Source: Nocardioidaceae bacterium | Lineage (GTDB): Bacteria; Actinomycetota; Actinomycetes; Propionibacteriales; Nocardioidaceae | NCBI GenBank assembly: GCA_013696015.1 | Contig: JACCZI010000131.1 | Coordinates: 1-19,528 of the forward strand | DNA length: 19,528 nt | Direction: 5' to 3' | Shown here: positions 7,660-15,175 of the stretch, one piece after another | How positions within the stretch are numbered: the first letter of the stretch is position 1 | Layout: each line of letters begins with the position of its first letter | Notes under the pieces: model-generated | What the model was told of the DNA's origin: nothing | Databases searched by the model: none | Seen by the model: only the letters and a program-made list of their open reading frames with translations | Translations under genes and position numbers: made by a program

Positions 7660-8448
7660 TTAGACAAGGCCGGCCAGCTTCTCGACGACGGCTGCGATCG
7701 ACTTCGCCACGCCGGCCTCCTGCTTCTCGCTGAGCCGCGACAGCGGCGCCGACACGGCGATGGCGGCAGCTGGTCTGTTGAGAGTGCTCTTGATCGCCAC
7801 GGCCACCGCAGCGATCTCGGGCTCCGTCTCGCCTCGGTTGGTGCCGTAGCCACGTTCTCGCACGAGGCGGAGCTCGCGCTCTAATTCAGCCTTCGTCCGT
7901 ACCGAGCGCGGCGAACCGGGCGGTAGCTTGCCGTCTGGGTAGAGATCGTCCAGGCGCTCCGGCGACAGCTCGGCGAGGAGTGCCTTCCCGCCCGAGGTCG
8001 CGTGCGCCGGATACGTGCGGCCGATCCGGGAACTGGTTCGCAGAGCCCTCGAGCTCTCGACGCTGTCGAGGAACAGCGCGTCCGCACTCTGCAGCACCAT
8101 CAAGTGCACTGTCTCGCCTAGCTCGTCGCGGAGCTGTTCTAGAGAAGGGCGCAGCTGCGCCCTGATGTCCATAGCGTGCACGATGGCCAGGCCGATCTCA
8201 GTCAGCGCCGGACCGGATCGATATGCCTTGGTATCCACGTCTTGCTGGATAAACCCATGGTACTCAAGCATCGCCAGCAGACGGTGAGCAGTTGACCGAC
8301 CGACGCTGAGTGTGGCGCTGGCCTCTGAAACCCGGATTACCTGCCGCTCACGAAACATCAACAGGAGCTTGAGTGCGTTGTCGACCGAGTTGATCGGATA
8401 TCGCGGCGCCTTCGCCGCGTCCGGGGCCGACGCCCGCGATTGACGCAT
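7660..8448 (-). CDS. IclR-family transcriptional regulator
   Basis: A 262-residue IclR-type regulator. The N-terminal winged helix-turn-helix spans about 17-75 (SVDNALKLLLMF, recognition helix region VGRSTAHRLLAMLEYHGF). The C-terminal effector-binding domain spans about 85-260 and contains the family signatures YPAHATSGGKALLA and RERGYGTNRGETEPEI-AVAV. IclR proteins bind small catabolites and usually control neighbouring catabolic operons by binding 12-16 bp palindromes. No obvious ribosome-binding site precedes the ATG, but the upstream rhamnosidase gene stops only 9 nt away, so re-initiation in one operon is likely. It is the only transcription factor in the window and therefore the best candidate for recognising boxes 1-4. 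No copy as good as those boxes lies at its own operon promoter, so autoregulation is not evident. Confidence 0.95.
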   Translation of the reverse strand: MRQSRASAPDAAKAPRYPINSVDNALKLLLMFRERQVIRVSEASATLSVGRSTAHRLLAMLEYHGFIQQDVDTKAYRSGPALTEIGLAIVHAMDIRAQLRPSLEQLRDELGETVHLMVLQSADALFLDSVESSRALRTSSRIGRTYPAHATSGGKALLAELSPERLDDLYPDGKLPPGSPRSVRTKAELERELRLVRERGYGTNRGETEPEIAAVAVAIKSTLNRPAAAIAVSAPLSRLSEKQEAGVAKSIAAVVEKLAGLV

Positions 8449-8457
8449 ATGCGGATG

Positions 8458-10860
8458 CTAGCGCTGAGACGCGACGCGATGACGCCCAACGCCGACCTCC
8501 TGACCAGCTGCCTCCACGAGCATCCCCTCCGGCACCTCCAGCTGGATCTCAGAGCCGTGCACGGCCACGGACAACCAACCCAGTGGAGTCGGCACTCGGC
8601 CCGATGCTTGCGAAAGTGGTCCAAGGGCTGGGTCGACGACTGCCCGAGAGTATCCAGGCTCCACTGGTCGCACGCCGAGAATGTACGTCGTCAGGTCGTA
8701 TGCGGGACTGGCCGACCAGCCGTGACAGCGACTGGACTTACCCGCCTCGGCCGTCCAAAACTCCTGCACGGTGCCGTTGCCCGAGTGCAGCTCCCAACGG
8801 AGCAGGCTGGGAAGGATGTGTTCTCGGCGATCGTGTCGCGCATACGCCTCGTGAAGGAACCGACAGAACCATGGCTGAGCGGCCACCACATCGCGCTCCT
8901 CGTCGAAGTTCGACGGAGCCTCGAACTGGAACCGGAGAATGCGTTTAGCCTCGTCGGGAGTACCGTGCACGTTGGCTGGAGTCATGGTCGTGACCAGGCG
9001 CCCACCCAGCGGCGACTCGGCGGGATCGGCGACGAGCTCGATCAATTGCTCAACCCTGTCCGCTGGTACTACGCCGGCGAGGAGGGCCATGGCATTGGTG
9101 TGTTGACTGATCCGGCGGCTGCGTCCGCGAGTCCCGATCGCGTCGATGTAGACCTGACGGTCCTCATCCCAGAGGGCCTCGAAAGCGACGCGGCTTCCGG
9201 TGAACAGGTCAGCTACGTCGTACGCCCCCGGTAGCTGCGCATAGGCGTCGAGCGCCGCGGCGTACAGCGCATCGTGGGCACTGGTGACGCTGTCGCGATC
9301 GACTTGAGCCCAGTCGAGGAACACCCACCCTGGAAAGTCTTCGAGCAGGCCGCTGGGCCCTCGCTGGCGTTCGTAGCGCTCGATGATGTCTTCGGCTACC
9401 GGGAGCAGGTCGCGGACGAACCGCTCGTCTCCCGAGTACCGCCAATATGCAGCGAGAGACCTGATCCAATGCAGTGAGTAGTCGGGAGTCGTAAGGCCGA
9501 CCCGGGCGAAGTCGCAAGCCGCCGCGGCGGCGAGAAGGCCACTGGGGTGCCGGCTCTGCGAGGTAAGGGTCAGCTGGTGTCGGATGAGTCTCCAATCGGG
9601 ATTCGTGACGTAGGACACCAACATCTGGACGTAGGAGTCGGCAATCCAGGCACGCTGCTCGCGACCCGGGCAGTCCACGAAAGCGTCGGTCGAGCACAGG
9701 TCAACGGTGCGCGCCGCCGACCGCCACAGCTCGGTGTAACGGACATCGGCGCACTCGAAGGTGGCTCCTTCGGCACGTGGGTAAACGGCCTCCTCCAACG
9801 CGAGCGAGACGTTCAGACCCGGGGGGTGATGAGCGGCTAGGTAACGCAGGCCGACGGGGTCAAAAAATGTGACCTCTTGTTCACCAAGGTCGCCCACAAC
9901 GAACCGCGCCGCCCAGTTCCGCGGTCGTATCTCCGGAAGCCCGTCCGGGCGAAGGTCCTCCCCTACCACGACGTCTAGTTCGGCCCCGGCAGCAGCTGGT
10001 GGTACACCACTCAGTCGTATCCGTACGTGCCCCAACGTCAAGTGCCCGACGTCCCACACGGACACAACCCGATCACCGTCGGCCGCGGTTCGCACTGTGT
10101 GCCACCTAGCTGCCGGCTCATCGAGCGCAGAGCCGTGGACCGTCTGGAGGTCGAGCACGCGCCTTGGAAACAGTTCGGTGGACGTCAGCTGCGGCAGCTC
10201 CCGGCGCTGCGGGCTCATGTACGGCGCCGCGGGAGGGCGGTCAAGTATCGTCCCCGCGAGCTGTCCGGACAGAACCACCGCGGGTGGCCACCGGAAGTCA
10301 TCGGTGGAGGGATCGTGCAGGTTTGCGGGTGCTCTGCGGCCGTCCACGACCTCGGGCGGGAACGCGTGCATGGTGGCCCAACTGTTCGGAACCCAGGGTG
10401 CGGGCACTGCGCGCCAGGTCTCGTCGCTGACGAGGTCCAGACCTGAGGCCGGCGCCGTCTCGAAGCAGAACGAGCCGCGCCCCAGCGTCCCCAGCGGCGC
10501 GGCTGGGAGCCACCACGGCCCAGCGGTGCCGTAGTAGCGGCACAGCGCGACCAACACGTTGCTGCCGAGCACCAGCGCCGGTGCAAGATCGACCTCATCC
10601 CAGCCCAGTAACTCAGGCTCGCTGCGAACGGGGCCACGCGCAAGCAGCCGCCCATTCACGTGCAGCGCGTACCGGGAGTCGCACGTCACCCGAGCCGGGG
10701 CATGCAGCGGAACGTGCGTAACTTCGAAGCTGCGACGAAGGTAGACATAGTGGCCGTCGCTGTCTGTGTGATGCCACCAATGAGTCGCCTCGGGCGCGTG
10801 ATCCCAGATCCAGCGGCCGCGCCAGCGCCCCCAGTCCCAGCGCACTCCGTGTGCGCTCAT
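8458..10860 (-). CDS. Glycoside hydrolase family 78, alpha-L-rhamnosidase-like
   Basis: An 800-residue GH78-type enzyme, which hydrolyses terminal alpha-L-rhamnose with inversion. The N-terminal half carries the beta-sandwich domains (WIWDHAPEATHWW at the start, a typical opening). The (alpha/alpha)6 catalytic domain begins near 370 and contains the signature DCPGREQRAWIADSY (396-410), the family hallmark with the catalytic-site Asp/Glu cluster. Later come EFWTAEAGKSSRCHGWSASP (700-719) and ILGVRPVEPGYSRAVVDP before the C-terminal beta-domain. No signal peptide is visible, so it should act in the cytoplasm on an imported rhamnoside. The ATG at 10860 overlaps the upstream SnoaL-like gene's stop (ATGA), giving translational coupling; the open frame continues to 10908 without support. 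It is followed 9 nt later by the IclR gene. Exact specificity is unknown: GH78 members act on flavonoid, saponin, polysaccharide and aryl rhamnosides. Confidence 0.92.
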   Translation of the reverse strand: MSAHGVRWDWGRWRGRWIWDHAPEATHWWHHTDSDGHYVYLRRSFEVTHVPLHAPARVTCDSRYALHVNGRLLARGPVRSEPELLGWDEVDLAPALVLGSNVLVALCRYYGTAGPWWLPAAPLGTLGRGSFCFETAPASGLDLVSDETWRAVPAPWVPNSWATMHAFPPEVVDGRRAPANLHDPSTDDFRWPPAVVLSGQLAGTILDRPPAAPYMSPQRRELPQLTSTELFPRRVLDLQTVHGSALDEPAARWHTVRTAADGDRVVSVWDVGHLTLGHVRIRLSGVPPAAAGAELDVVVGEDLRPDGLPEIRPRNWAARFVVGDLGEQEVTFFDPVGLRYLAAHHPPGLNVSLALEEAVYPRAEGATFECADVRYTELWRSAARTVDLCSTDAFVDCPGREQRAWIADSYVQMLVSYVTNPDWRLIRHQLTLTSQSRHPSGLLAAAAACDFARVGLTTPDYSLHWIRSLAAYWRYSGDERFVRDLLPVAEDIIERYERQRGPSGLLEDFPGWVFLDWAQVDRDSVTSAHDALYAAALDAYAQLPGAYDVADLFTGSRVAFEALWDEDRQVYIDAIGTRGRSRRISQHTNAMALLAGVVPADRVEQLIELVADPAESPLGGRLVTTMTPANVHGTPDEAKRILRFQFEAPSNFDEERDVVAAQPWFCRFLHEAYARHDRREHILPSLLRWELHSGNGTVQEFWTAEAGKSSRCHGWSASPAYDLTTYILGVRPVEPGYSRAVVDPALGPLSQASGRVPTPLGWLSVAVHGSEIQLEVPEGMLVEAAGQEVGVGRHRVASQR

Positions 10861-11243
10861 CCGACGGTCTCGTCGACCATGGTGGAGTCGAAGTAGGCGC
10901 GGACCCACTCGAACCTGCCGTCCCGCACTCGCACGACGTTAACGCCGCGGAACGCGAACCGGTGCCCATCATGGTCAGTGAGCACTGCCTCCCACTCCAG
11001 CGCCGCTTCGGGACCGTCGGCGACCTCATTCACGATGGTGACCTCCAGGCCCGGATAGTCGCGGATCTCCTCGGCGTAGAAGGTCGCAATTTCGGCATGA
11101 CCCCGCAAGGCCGGCCCGGTAGGCGGTCGCACTACCGCATCGTCGTGGTAGAAGGCGAGCACGGCAGCGAGGTCACGCGTGCACTCGGCTGCCCAGTACG
11201 CCTCGGCGATTGCGCGCGGTGAGTCGGCACGGGCTTGGGTCAT
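10857..11243 (-). CDS. SnoaL-like / NTF2-fold small protein
   Basis: A 128-residue protein with a SnoaL-like (NTF2-fold) pattern. A first helix holds IAEAYWAAECTRDLAAVLAFYHDDAVVRPP, then come RGHAEIATFYAEEI, a beta-rich middle (VTIVNEVADGPEAALEWEAVLT) and the closing RVRDGRFEWVRAYFDS. Members are small cone-shaped enzymes (isomerases, cyclases, dehydratases) or ligand-binding proteins; catalytic residues vary and none can be assigned here. It is the first gene of the minus-strand unit with the rhamnosidase and the IclR regulator, and its stop overlaps the rhamnosidase start by 4 nt. Its start faces the aminotransferase gene across a short divergent region. A role in reshaping the aglycone or sugar product is only a guess. 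Confidence 0.85.
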   Translation of the reverse strand: MTQARADSPRAIAEAYWAAECTRDLAAVLAFYHDDAVVRPPTGPALRGHAEIATFYAEEIRDYPGLEVTIVNEVADGPEAALEWEAVLTDHDGHRFAFRGVNVVRVRDGRFEWVRAYFDSTMVDETVG

Positions 11244-11273
11244 GCCGCCGACTGTACGCCCGTTCTCTCAAGC

Positions 11274-11286
11274 AGATCGATGATCT
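11274..11286. promoter_or_regulatory. Palindrome in divergent SnoaL/aminotransferase promoter region
   Basis: AGATC-GAT-GATCT is a perfect 5-bp inverted repeat with a 3-nt spacer. It lies in the 78-nt region between the divergent starts at 11243 and 11322. Extended by a base it reads CAGATCGATGATCTT, sharing only 9 of 15 positions with box 1, so it could be a weak fifth site or an unrelated operator. It overlaps the ATG at 11280, an alternative start of the aminotransferase. Confidence 0.3.
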
Positions 11287-11321
11287 TGACCGCGGAAGAG
11301 CGCCCTCCTAAGGTGACGCGC

Positions 11322-12629
11322 GTGAGCGCAGTGCCGGACCTAGATGATCGTTACGCCGGCTCGCGCTCCGCATTCGAACGGCGTCAGCGGACGTTGGCTC
11401 GGGGAGTGTCAAGCGCCATCCGGGTCAATCAACTTCCGGTGCCCCTAACGTTCGCCGAGGGGCGAGGTGCCCACCTGCGCGACATCGACGGCAATGACTA
11501 TGTGGACTACGCATTGGCTTACGGACCGATGGTGTTGGGGCACTCGCCTGACCTCGTCCTGGATGCGGCGCGTCAACAGTTGTCCGAGGCGATCTCGTAC
11601 GGCGGCAGTCACCGACTCGAGAGCGAGCTCTCGGAAGCTATCTGCCGCACCGTGCCTTGCGCCGAGCTATGCGTCTTCTCCAATAGCGGAAGTGAGGCGG
11701 TGCACGCAGCGGTGCGAATCGCGCGCGCCGCCACCGGTCGCCGACGAGTCATCAAGTTCCTCGGCCACTTCCACGGCTGGCTCGACCCCCTGGCCGTAGG
11801 AAACCCGGGTCACTGGGACGCGTCTCCGGCGACGGCGGGCCAGGACCGGCTTGCCTCCTCGTCAGTCTCCGTGTTGCCGTGGAACGACCTCGACGCTTTG
11901 CATGCCGCTCTGACGGATGACGTGGCGGCGGTAATCATGGAGCCCGTCGCCGTGAATGGCGGCTGCTTCACCGCAGATCCTGGCTACCTGGAGGCCGTAC
12001 GAGAGCAGACCCAGCACATGGGTGCCCTGCTCATCTTCGATGAGGTCATTACGGGATTCCGGCTGTCACTTGGCGGCGCCCAGCAACGTCTCGATGTGCG
12101 ACCCGACCTTGCGGTGCTGGGAAAGGCGCTAGGCGCAGGGTTTCCGATCAGCGCGGTCTGTGGACGCGCGGACGTGATGCACGTCGTAGCCTCGGGCGCC
12201 GTAGCGCACATCGGCACGTCCAACGCCAATCCGGTCTGCGCTGCGGCTGCGGTGGCGTCGGTCACTGAACTGGAGCGTCGGGCGAACGAGATATACCCCC
12301 AGCTGGAGGACGTCGGCGCCCAGCTCGCCGAGATCCTCCGCGACGAGGCAGCGGAGGCCGGCCTGCCGTTAACTGTCAATCAGGTTGGGGCAGCGGGACA
12401 CGCCTTTTACGCCAGCACATCCATCGCGTCCTATGCCGACACGGTGCGCGCCGATCCAGCCGCCTACCGCGTGTTTGCCGAAGCTCTGTTGCGTGAGGGG
12501 ATGCATGTCATCCCGAGAGGACTGCTGTACGTCTCGACGATGCACGGGCCCGCAGAGCTGGCCCATGCGCGCTCGGCCGTTGCCCGCGCGGCGGCATCGG
12601 CCGTCACCTCGCTCAGGTCACGGCCGTGA
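11322..12629 (+). CDS. Class III PLP-dependent aminotransferase (glutamate-1-semialdehyde aminomutase-like)
   Basis: A 435-residue fold-type I PLP enzyme closest in pattern to the glutamate-1-semialdehyde 2,1-aminomutase branch of class III aminotransferases. Visible are NSGSEAV (phosphate binding, about 121-127), the GHFHGW block (148-153), MEP (Glu207), IFDEVITGFR with the pyridine-binding Asp240, and the Schiff-base lysine in VLGKALGAGFPISA (Lys268). The GTG at 11322 is chosen because AAGG lies 8 nt upstream and the length fits the family. An ATG at 11280 and the frame opening at 11235 are alternatives without a ribosome-binding site. The gene is not next to haem genes, so a catabolic aminotransferase or 2,1-aminomutase acting on an amino-substituted intermediate is more likely than HemL. 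It is the first gene of the long plus-strand operon and overlaps the SDR gene by 4 nt (GTGA). Confidence 0.9.
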   Translation: MSAVPDLDDRYAGSRSAFERRQRTLARGVSSAIRVNQLPVPLTFAEGRGAHLRDIDGNDYVDYALAYGPMVLGHSPDLVLDAARQQLSEAISYGGSHRLESELSEAICRTVPCAELCVFSNSGSEAVHAAVRIARAATGRRRVIKFLGHFHGWLDPLAVGNPGHWDASPATAGQDRLASSSVSVLPWNDLDALHAALTDDVAAVIMEPVAVNGGCFTADPGYLEAVREQTQHMGALLIFDEVITGFRLSLGGAQQRLDVRPDLAVLGKALGAGFPISAVCGRADVMHVVASGAVAHIGTSNANPVCAAAAVASVTELERRANEIYPQLEDVGAQLAEILRDEAAEAGLPLTVNQVGAAGHAFYASTSIASYADTVRADPAAYRVFAEALLREGMHVIPRGLLYVSTMHGPAELAHARSAVARAAASAVTSLRSRP

Positions 12630-13393
12630 GATTGGCTGGGAAGTCGGCCATCGTCACCGGCGCGGGACGTGGCATCGGCGAGGCGGTGGCTCTGCGCTTC
12701 GCCGAGGAAGGCGCCTCCGTCGCCTGCGTCGACATCGACGGCGATGCAGCCGAGTCGACGACCCGCTTGATCGCGCAGTCCTCCGGAACGGCAGTGGCCA
12801 TCCAGGCCGATGTGGCCACTGACGACGGCAACCGCAAAATGGTCGAGCAAACCGTCACCAGCTTCGGTGACCTCGACGTGGTGCATTTCAACGCCGCCGT
12901 CCAGTTTCTCGCAGTCGTGGAGAACACGCCGGAAAGCGAGTGGGACCGCATGCATGCCACGAACTTGCGTGGGGTCTATCTCGGCATCCGATGCGCGCTA
13001 CCGCACCTGCGACAGAAGGGCGGTGGCTCGATCATTGTCACCGCATCGGTCCTTGGAATCGTCGGTGACTCCGCCCTCCCCGCTTACGGCGCAATGAAGG
13101 GTGGCCTGCGTGCTTTGGCACGGGCGGTCGCAACCGCTCACGGCCCGGAGAACATCCGGTGCAACACCATCTGCCCAGGCGATGTCGACACACCCATGGG
13201 CGCGGAGTTCTTCGATCATCAACCAGACCCGGAGGCAGCCCGTAGAGAGGTGACAGATCGCTACCCGCTCCGCCGATTTGCCACGCCACGGGACATCGCT
13301 AACGTGGCCCTTTTCCTTGCCAGCGACGACGCGACTTACCTCACCGGCATCGACGTGGTCGTCGATGGGGGCCTCCTGGCCCGCGTCTACTGA
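12626..13393 (+). CDS. Short-chain dehydrogenase/reductase (SDR), classical type
   Basis: A 255-residue classical SDR. The cofactor motif TGAGRGIG is at 11-18. An acidic residue after beta-2 (CVDIDGD, Asp36) suggests NAD over NADP. FNAA at 88-91 stands for the usual NNAG. The catalytic set is Ser141 with YxxxK at Tyr154 and Lys158. The CPGDVDTPM segment and the C-terminal DVVVDGG are standard. The GTG start overlaps the stop of the aminotransferase (GTGA), and the IlvD-type gene begins 14 nt after this one, so all three should be made together. Two roles fit the context: a rhamnose or other sugar 1-dehydrogenase, or a 2-keto-3-deoxy-aldonate 4-dehydrogenase. An alcohol or diol dehydrogenase on the aglycone is also possible. 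Confidence 0.93.
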   Translation: MRLAGKSAIVTGAGRGIGEAVALRFAEEGASVACVDIDGDAAESTTRLIAQSSGTAVAIQADVATDDGNRKMVEQTVTSFGDLDVVHFNAAVQFLAVVENTPESEWDRMHATNLRGVYLGIRCALPHLRQKGGGSIIVTASVLGIVGDSALPAYGAMKGGLRALARAVATAHGPENIRCNTICPGDVDTPMGAEFFDHQPDPEAARREVTDRYPLRRFATPRDIANVALFLASDDATYLTGIDVVVDGGLLARVY

Positions 13394-13407
13394 GACGGAC
13401 TCTGTCT

Positions 13408-15090
13408 GTGACCGCGACACTCTTCGACCAGCGGCGCTTCAGCAGCAGGTTGTATGACGGCCGATCCCGCGCCGCTGCCCGTGCGTACATGTACGGCACC
13501 GGATTCTCGCCGGATGACCTACGCAAGCCGATCGTCGGTGTCTTTCACGCCTGGATCGAGACCATGCCGTGCAACCTCACTCATCGCCGGCTTGCGGAGC
13601 AGGTCAAGGCGGGCGTGCGGATTGCGGGTGGTACGCCCATGGAGGTCAACACGATCGCCATCTCTGATGGTGTGACCATGGGCACCGAGGGGATGAAGGC
13701 GTCGCTGGTGAGCCGCGAACTGATCGCGGACTCGATTGAGCTCGTCGCGCGCGGCCACATGTTCGATGCGTTGGTATGCATTGTCGGTTGCGACAAGACC
13801 GTCCCTGCCGCCGCCATGGCTCTTGCCCGCCTCAACCGGCCCGGCCTCGTCCTCTACAGCGGTTCCATCCTGCCCGGCCGTTTCCGCGGTCGCGACCTGG
13901 CCATGGGAGAGGTTTTCGAAGCCATCGGGGCGGTCGCATCCGGCCAACTCGCCGAGGAAGAGCTTGCGGAGATGGAATCCGTCGCCTGTCCGGGTCCGGG
14001 GGCCTGCGGCGGACAGTTCACCGCCAACACGATGTCGATGGTGATGGAGAGCATCGGCCTCTCCCCGGCAGGCTTCAACTCGATCCCGGCTGTCAACCCT
14101 GCGAAGGATGCCGCTGCCGAAAGGGCTGGGCAACTGATCATGGCCGCGCTCGAGCGCGATATCCGCCCGAGCCAGATCCTGACGCGGACCGCGTTCGAGA
14201 ACGCTACTGCGGCCGTGGCCGCAAGCGGCGGCTCGACCAATGCCGTCCTACACCTGCTCGCCCTGGCGACCGAGGTCGGTGTTGACTTCACGCTCGATGA
14301 CATCGACCGGATCAGCCGTCGTACGCCGTTGCTCTGCGATCTCCTCCCGGGCGGGCGTTACGCCTCGGTCGACTTACACAACGCCGGCGGCATCTCCTTG
14401 CTACTACAGCGACTCATCGAGGGCGACCTCGCCGACGGTTCTGCGTTGACGGTCACCGGCAGATCTTTGACAGAAGAGGTGGCCGGCACCAAAGAGACCG
14501 CCGGCCAAGACGTTCTGGTTGGGCTTGACCACCCTCTTCGTGCTGAGGGCGGGTTGGTCGTACTTCGGGGCAACCTCGCCCCGGAGGGCTCGGTAGTGAA
14601 GATCACCGCCCACACCTTGACCTCGCAGCGCGGACCGGCACGGGTGTTCGAGCGAGAGGAGGATGCCTACGACGCTGTCATAGCAGGTCGCATCAGGCCA
14701 GGTGACGTCGTGGTGATTCGCTACGAGGGACCTCGCGGTGGTCCGGGCATGCGCGAGATGCTCACGGTGACCGCCGCGATCATCGGTGAGCGACTAGGGA
14801 ACCAAGTCGCCCTGGTCACCGACGGTCGCTTCAGCGGAGCCACGAATGGCCTGATGGTCGGTCACGTCGCGCCGGAGGCCGCCGTTGGAGGGCCCCTTGC
14901 CGGCCTACGCGAGGGTGATCGGGTACGGATCGACGTAGGAACACGCACGATCGAGGCAGAGGGTGTCGACTTCACCTCCCGACTGACGTCGTGGAAGCCG
15001 CCCGAGCCGCATTATCGAGGAGGAGTGTTCGCCCGGTACGCGGCCGCTGTCGGGTCGGCCAGCACCGGTGCGGCGCTGCGACCCTGGTGA
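13408..15090 (+). CDS. IlvD/Edd-family dehydratase (dihydroxy-acid / aldonate dehydratase)
   Basis: A 560-residue member of the IlvD/Edd family, iron-sulphur dehydratases of 2,3-dihydroxy acids. All three cluster cysteines are present: Cys55 in MPCNLTH, Cys128 in VGCDK and Cys200 in GPGACGGQFTANTM. Lys130 of CDK is the expected carbamylated Mg2+ ligand, and the C-terminal TDGRFSGATNGLMVGHVAPEA block is intact, so the enzyme looks functional. GACGGQ replaces the more common GACGGM. The GTG start sits 14 nt after the SDR stop, without a strong ribosome-binding site. Biosynthetic IlvD is normally found with isoleucine/valine genes. Here, with a dehydrogenase, a lactonase and a FAH-type hydrolase, a sugar-acid dehydratase role (for example on L-rhamnonate or a pentonate) is preferred by context only. 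Sequence alone does not separate these roles reliably. Confidence 0.93.
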   Translation: MTATLFDQRRFSSRLYDGRSRAAARAYMYGTGFSPDDLRKPIVGVFHAWIETMPCNLTHRRLAEQVKAGVRIAGGTPMEVNTIAISDGVTMGTEGMKASLVSRELIADSIELVARGHMFDALVCIVGCDKTVPAAAMALARLNRPGLVLYSGSILPGRFRGRDLAMGEVFEAIGAVASGQLAEEELAEMESVACPGPGACGGQFTANTMSMVMESIGLSPAGFNSIPAVNPAKDAAAERAGQLIMAALERDIRPSQILTRTAFENATAAVAASGGSTNAVLHLLALATEVGVDFTLDDIDRISRRTPLLCDLLPGGRYASVDLHNAGGISLLLQRLIEGDLADGSALTVTGRSLTEEVAGTKETAGQDVLVGLDHPLRAEGGLVVLRGNLAPEGSVVKITAHTLTSQRGPARVFEREEDAYDAVIAGRIRPGDVVVIRYEGPRGGPGMREMLTVTAAIIGERLGNQVALVTDGRFSGATNGLMVGHVAPEAAVGGPLAGLREGDRVRIDVGTRTIEAEGVDFTSRLTSWKPPEPHYRGGVFARYAAAVGSASTGAALRPW

Positions 15091-15135
15091 CGCAAGCCGC
15101 CACAGGGGCACCTTGCATGTCACGATCCCACGCGC

Positions 15136-15150
15136 CAGAATAGCGTTCCG
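15136..15150. promoter_or_regulatory. Operator-like box 4 upstream of the ring-cleavage dioxygenase gene
   Basis: The plus strand reads CAGAATAGCGTTCCG, matching box 3 at 12 of 15 positions, including CAGAATA and GTTC. It lies in the 85-nt gap between the IlvD-type stop (15090) and the dioxygenase ATG (15176). This suggests that an internal, separately controlled promoter starts the dioxygenase-FAH-DinB unit. No convincing -10 follows it; TAGCGT inside the box fits the loose TAnnnT pattern. Confidence 0.5.
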
Positions 15151-15175
15151 CGTCTATGGCGAGGACGGTTATCCG

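Noticed and set aside
11322..12629. Reading the aminotransferase as HemL of haem synthesis
   Set aside because: No tetrapyrrole genes are present and the gene is fused by overlap to a catabolic SDR gene.
12464..12960. Opposite-strand open frames over the aminotransferase end and SDR start
   Set aside because: No recognisable domain, and they are fully contained in well-supported genes; typical antisense shadow frames at high GC.
13408..15090. Reading the dehydratase as the biosynthetic ilvD gene
   Set aside because: The residues allow it, but no isoleucine/valine pathway gene is nearby and the operon is catabolic. The neutral family name is kept instead of a gene symbol.
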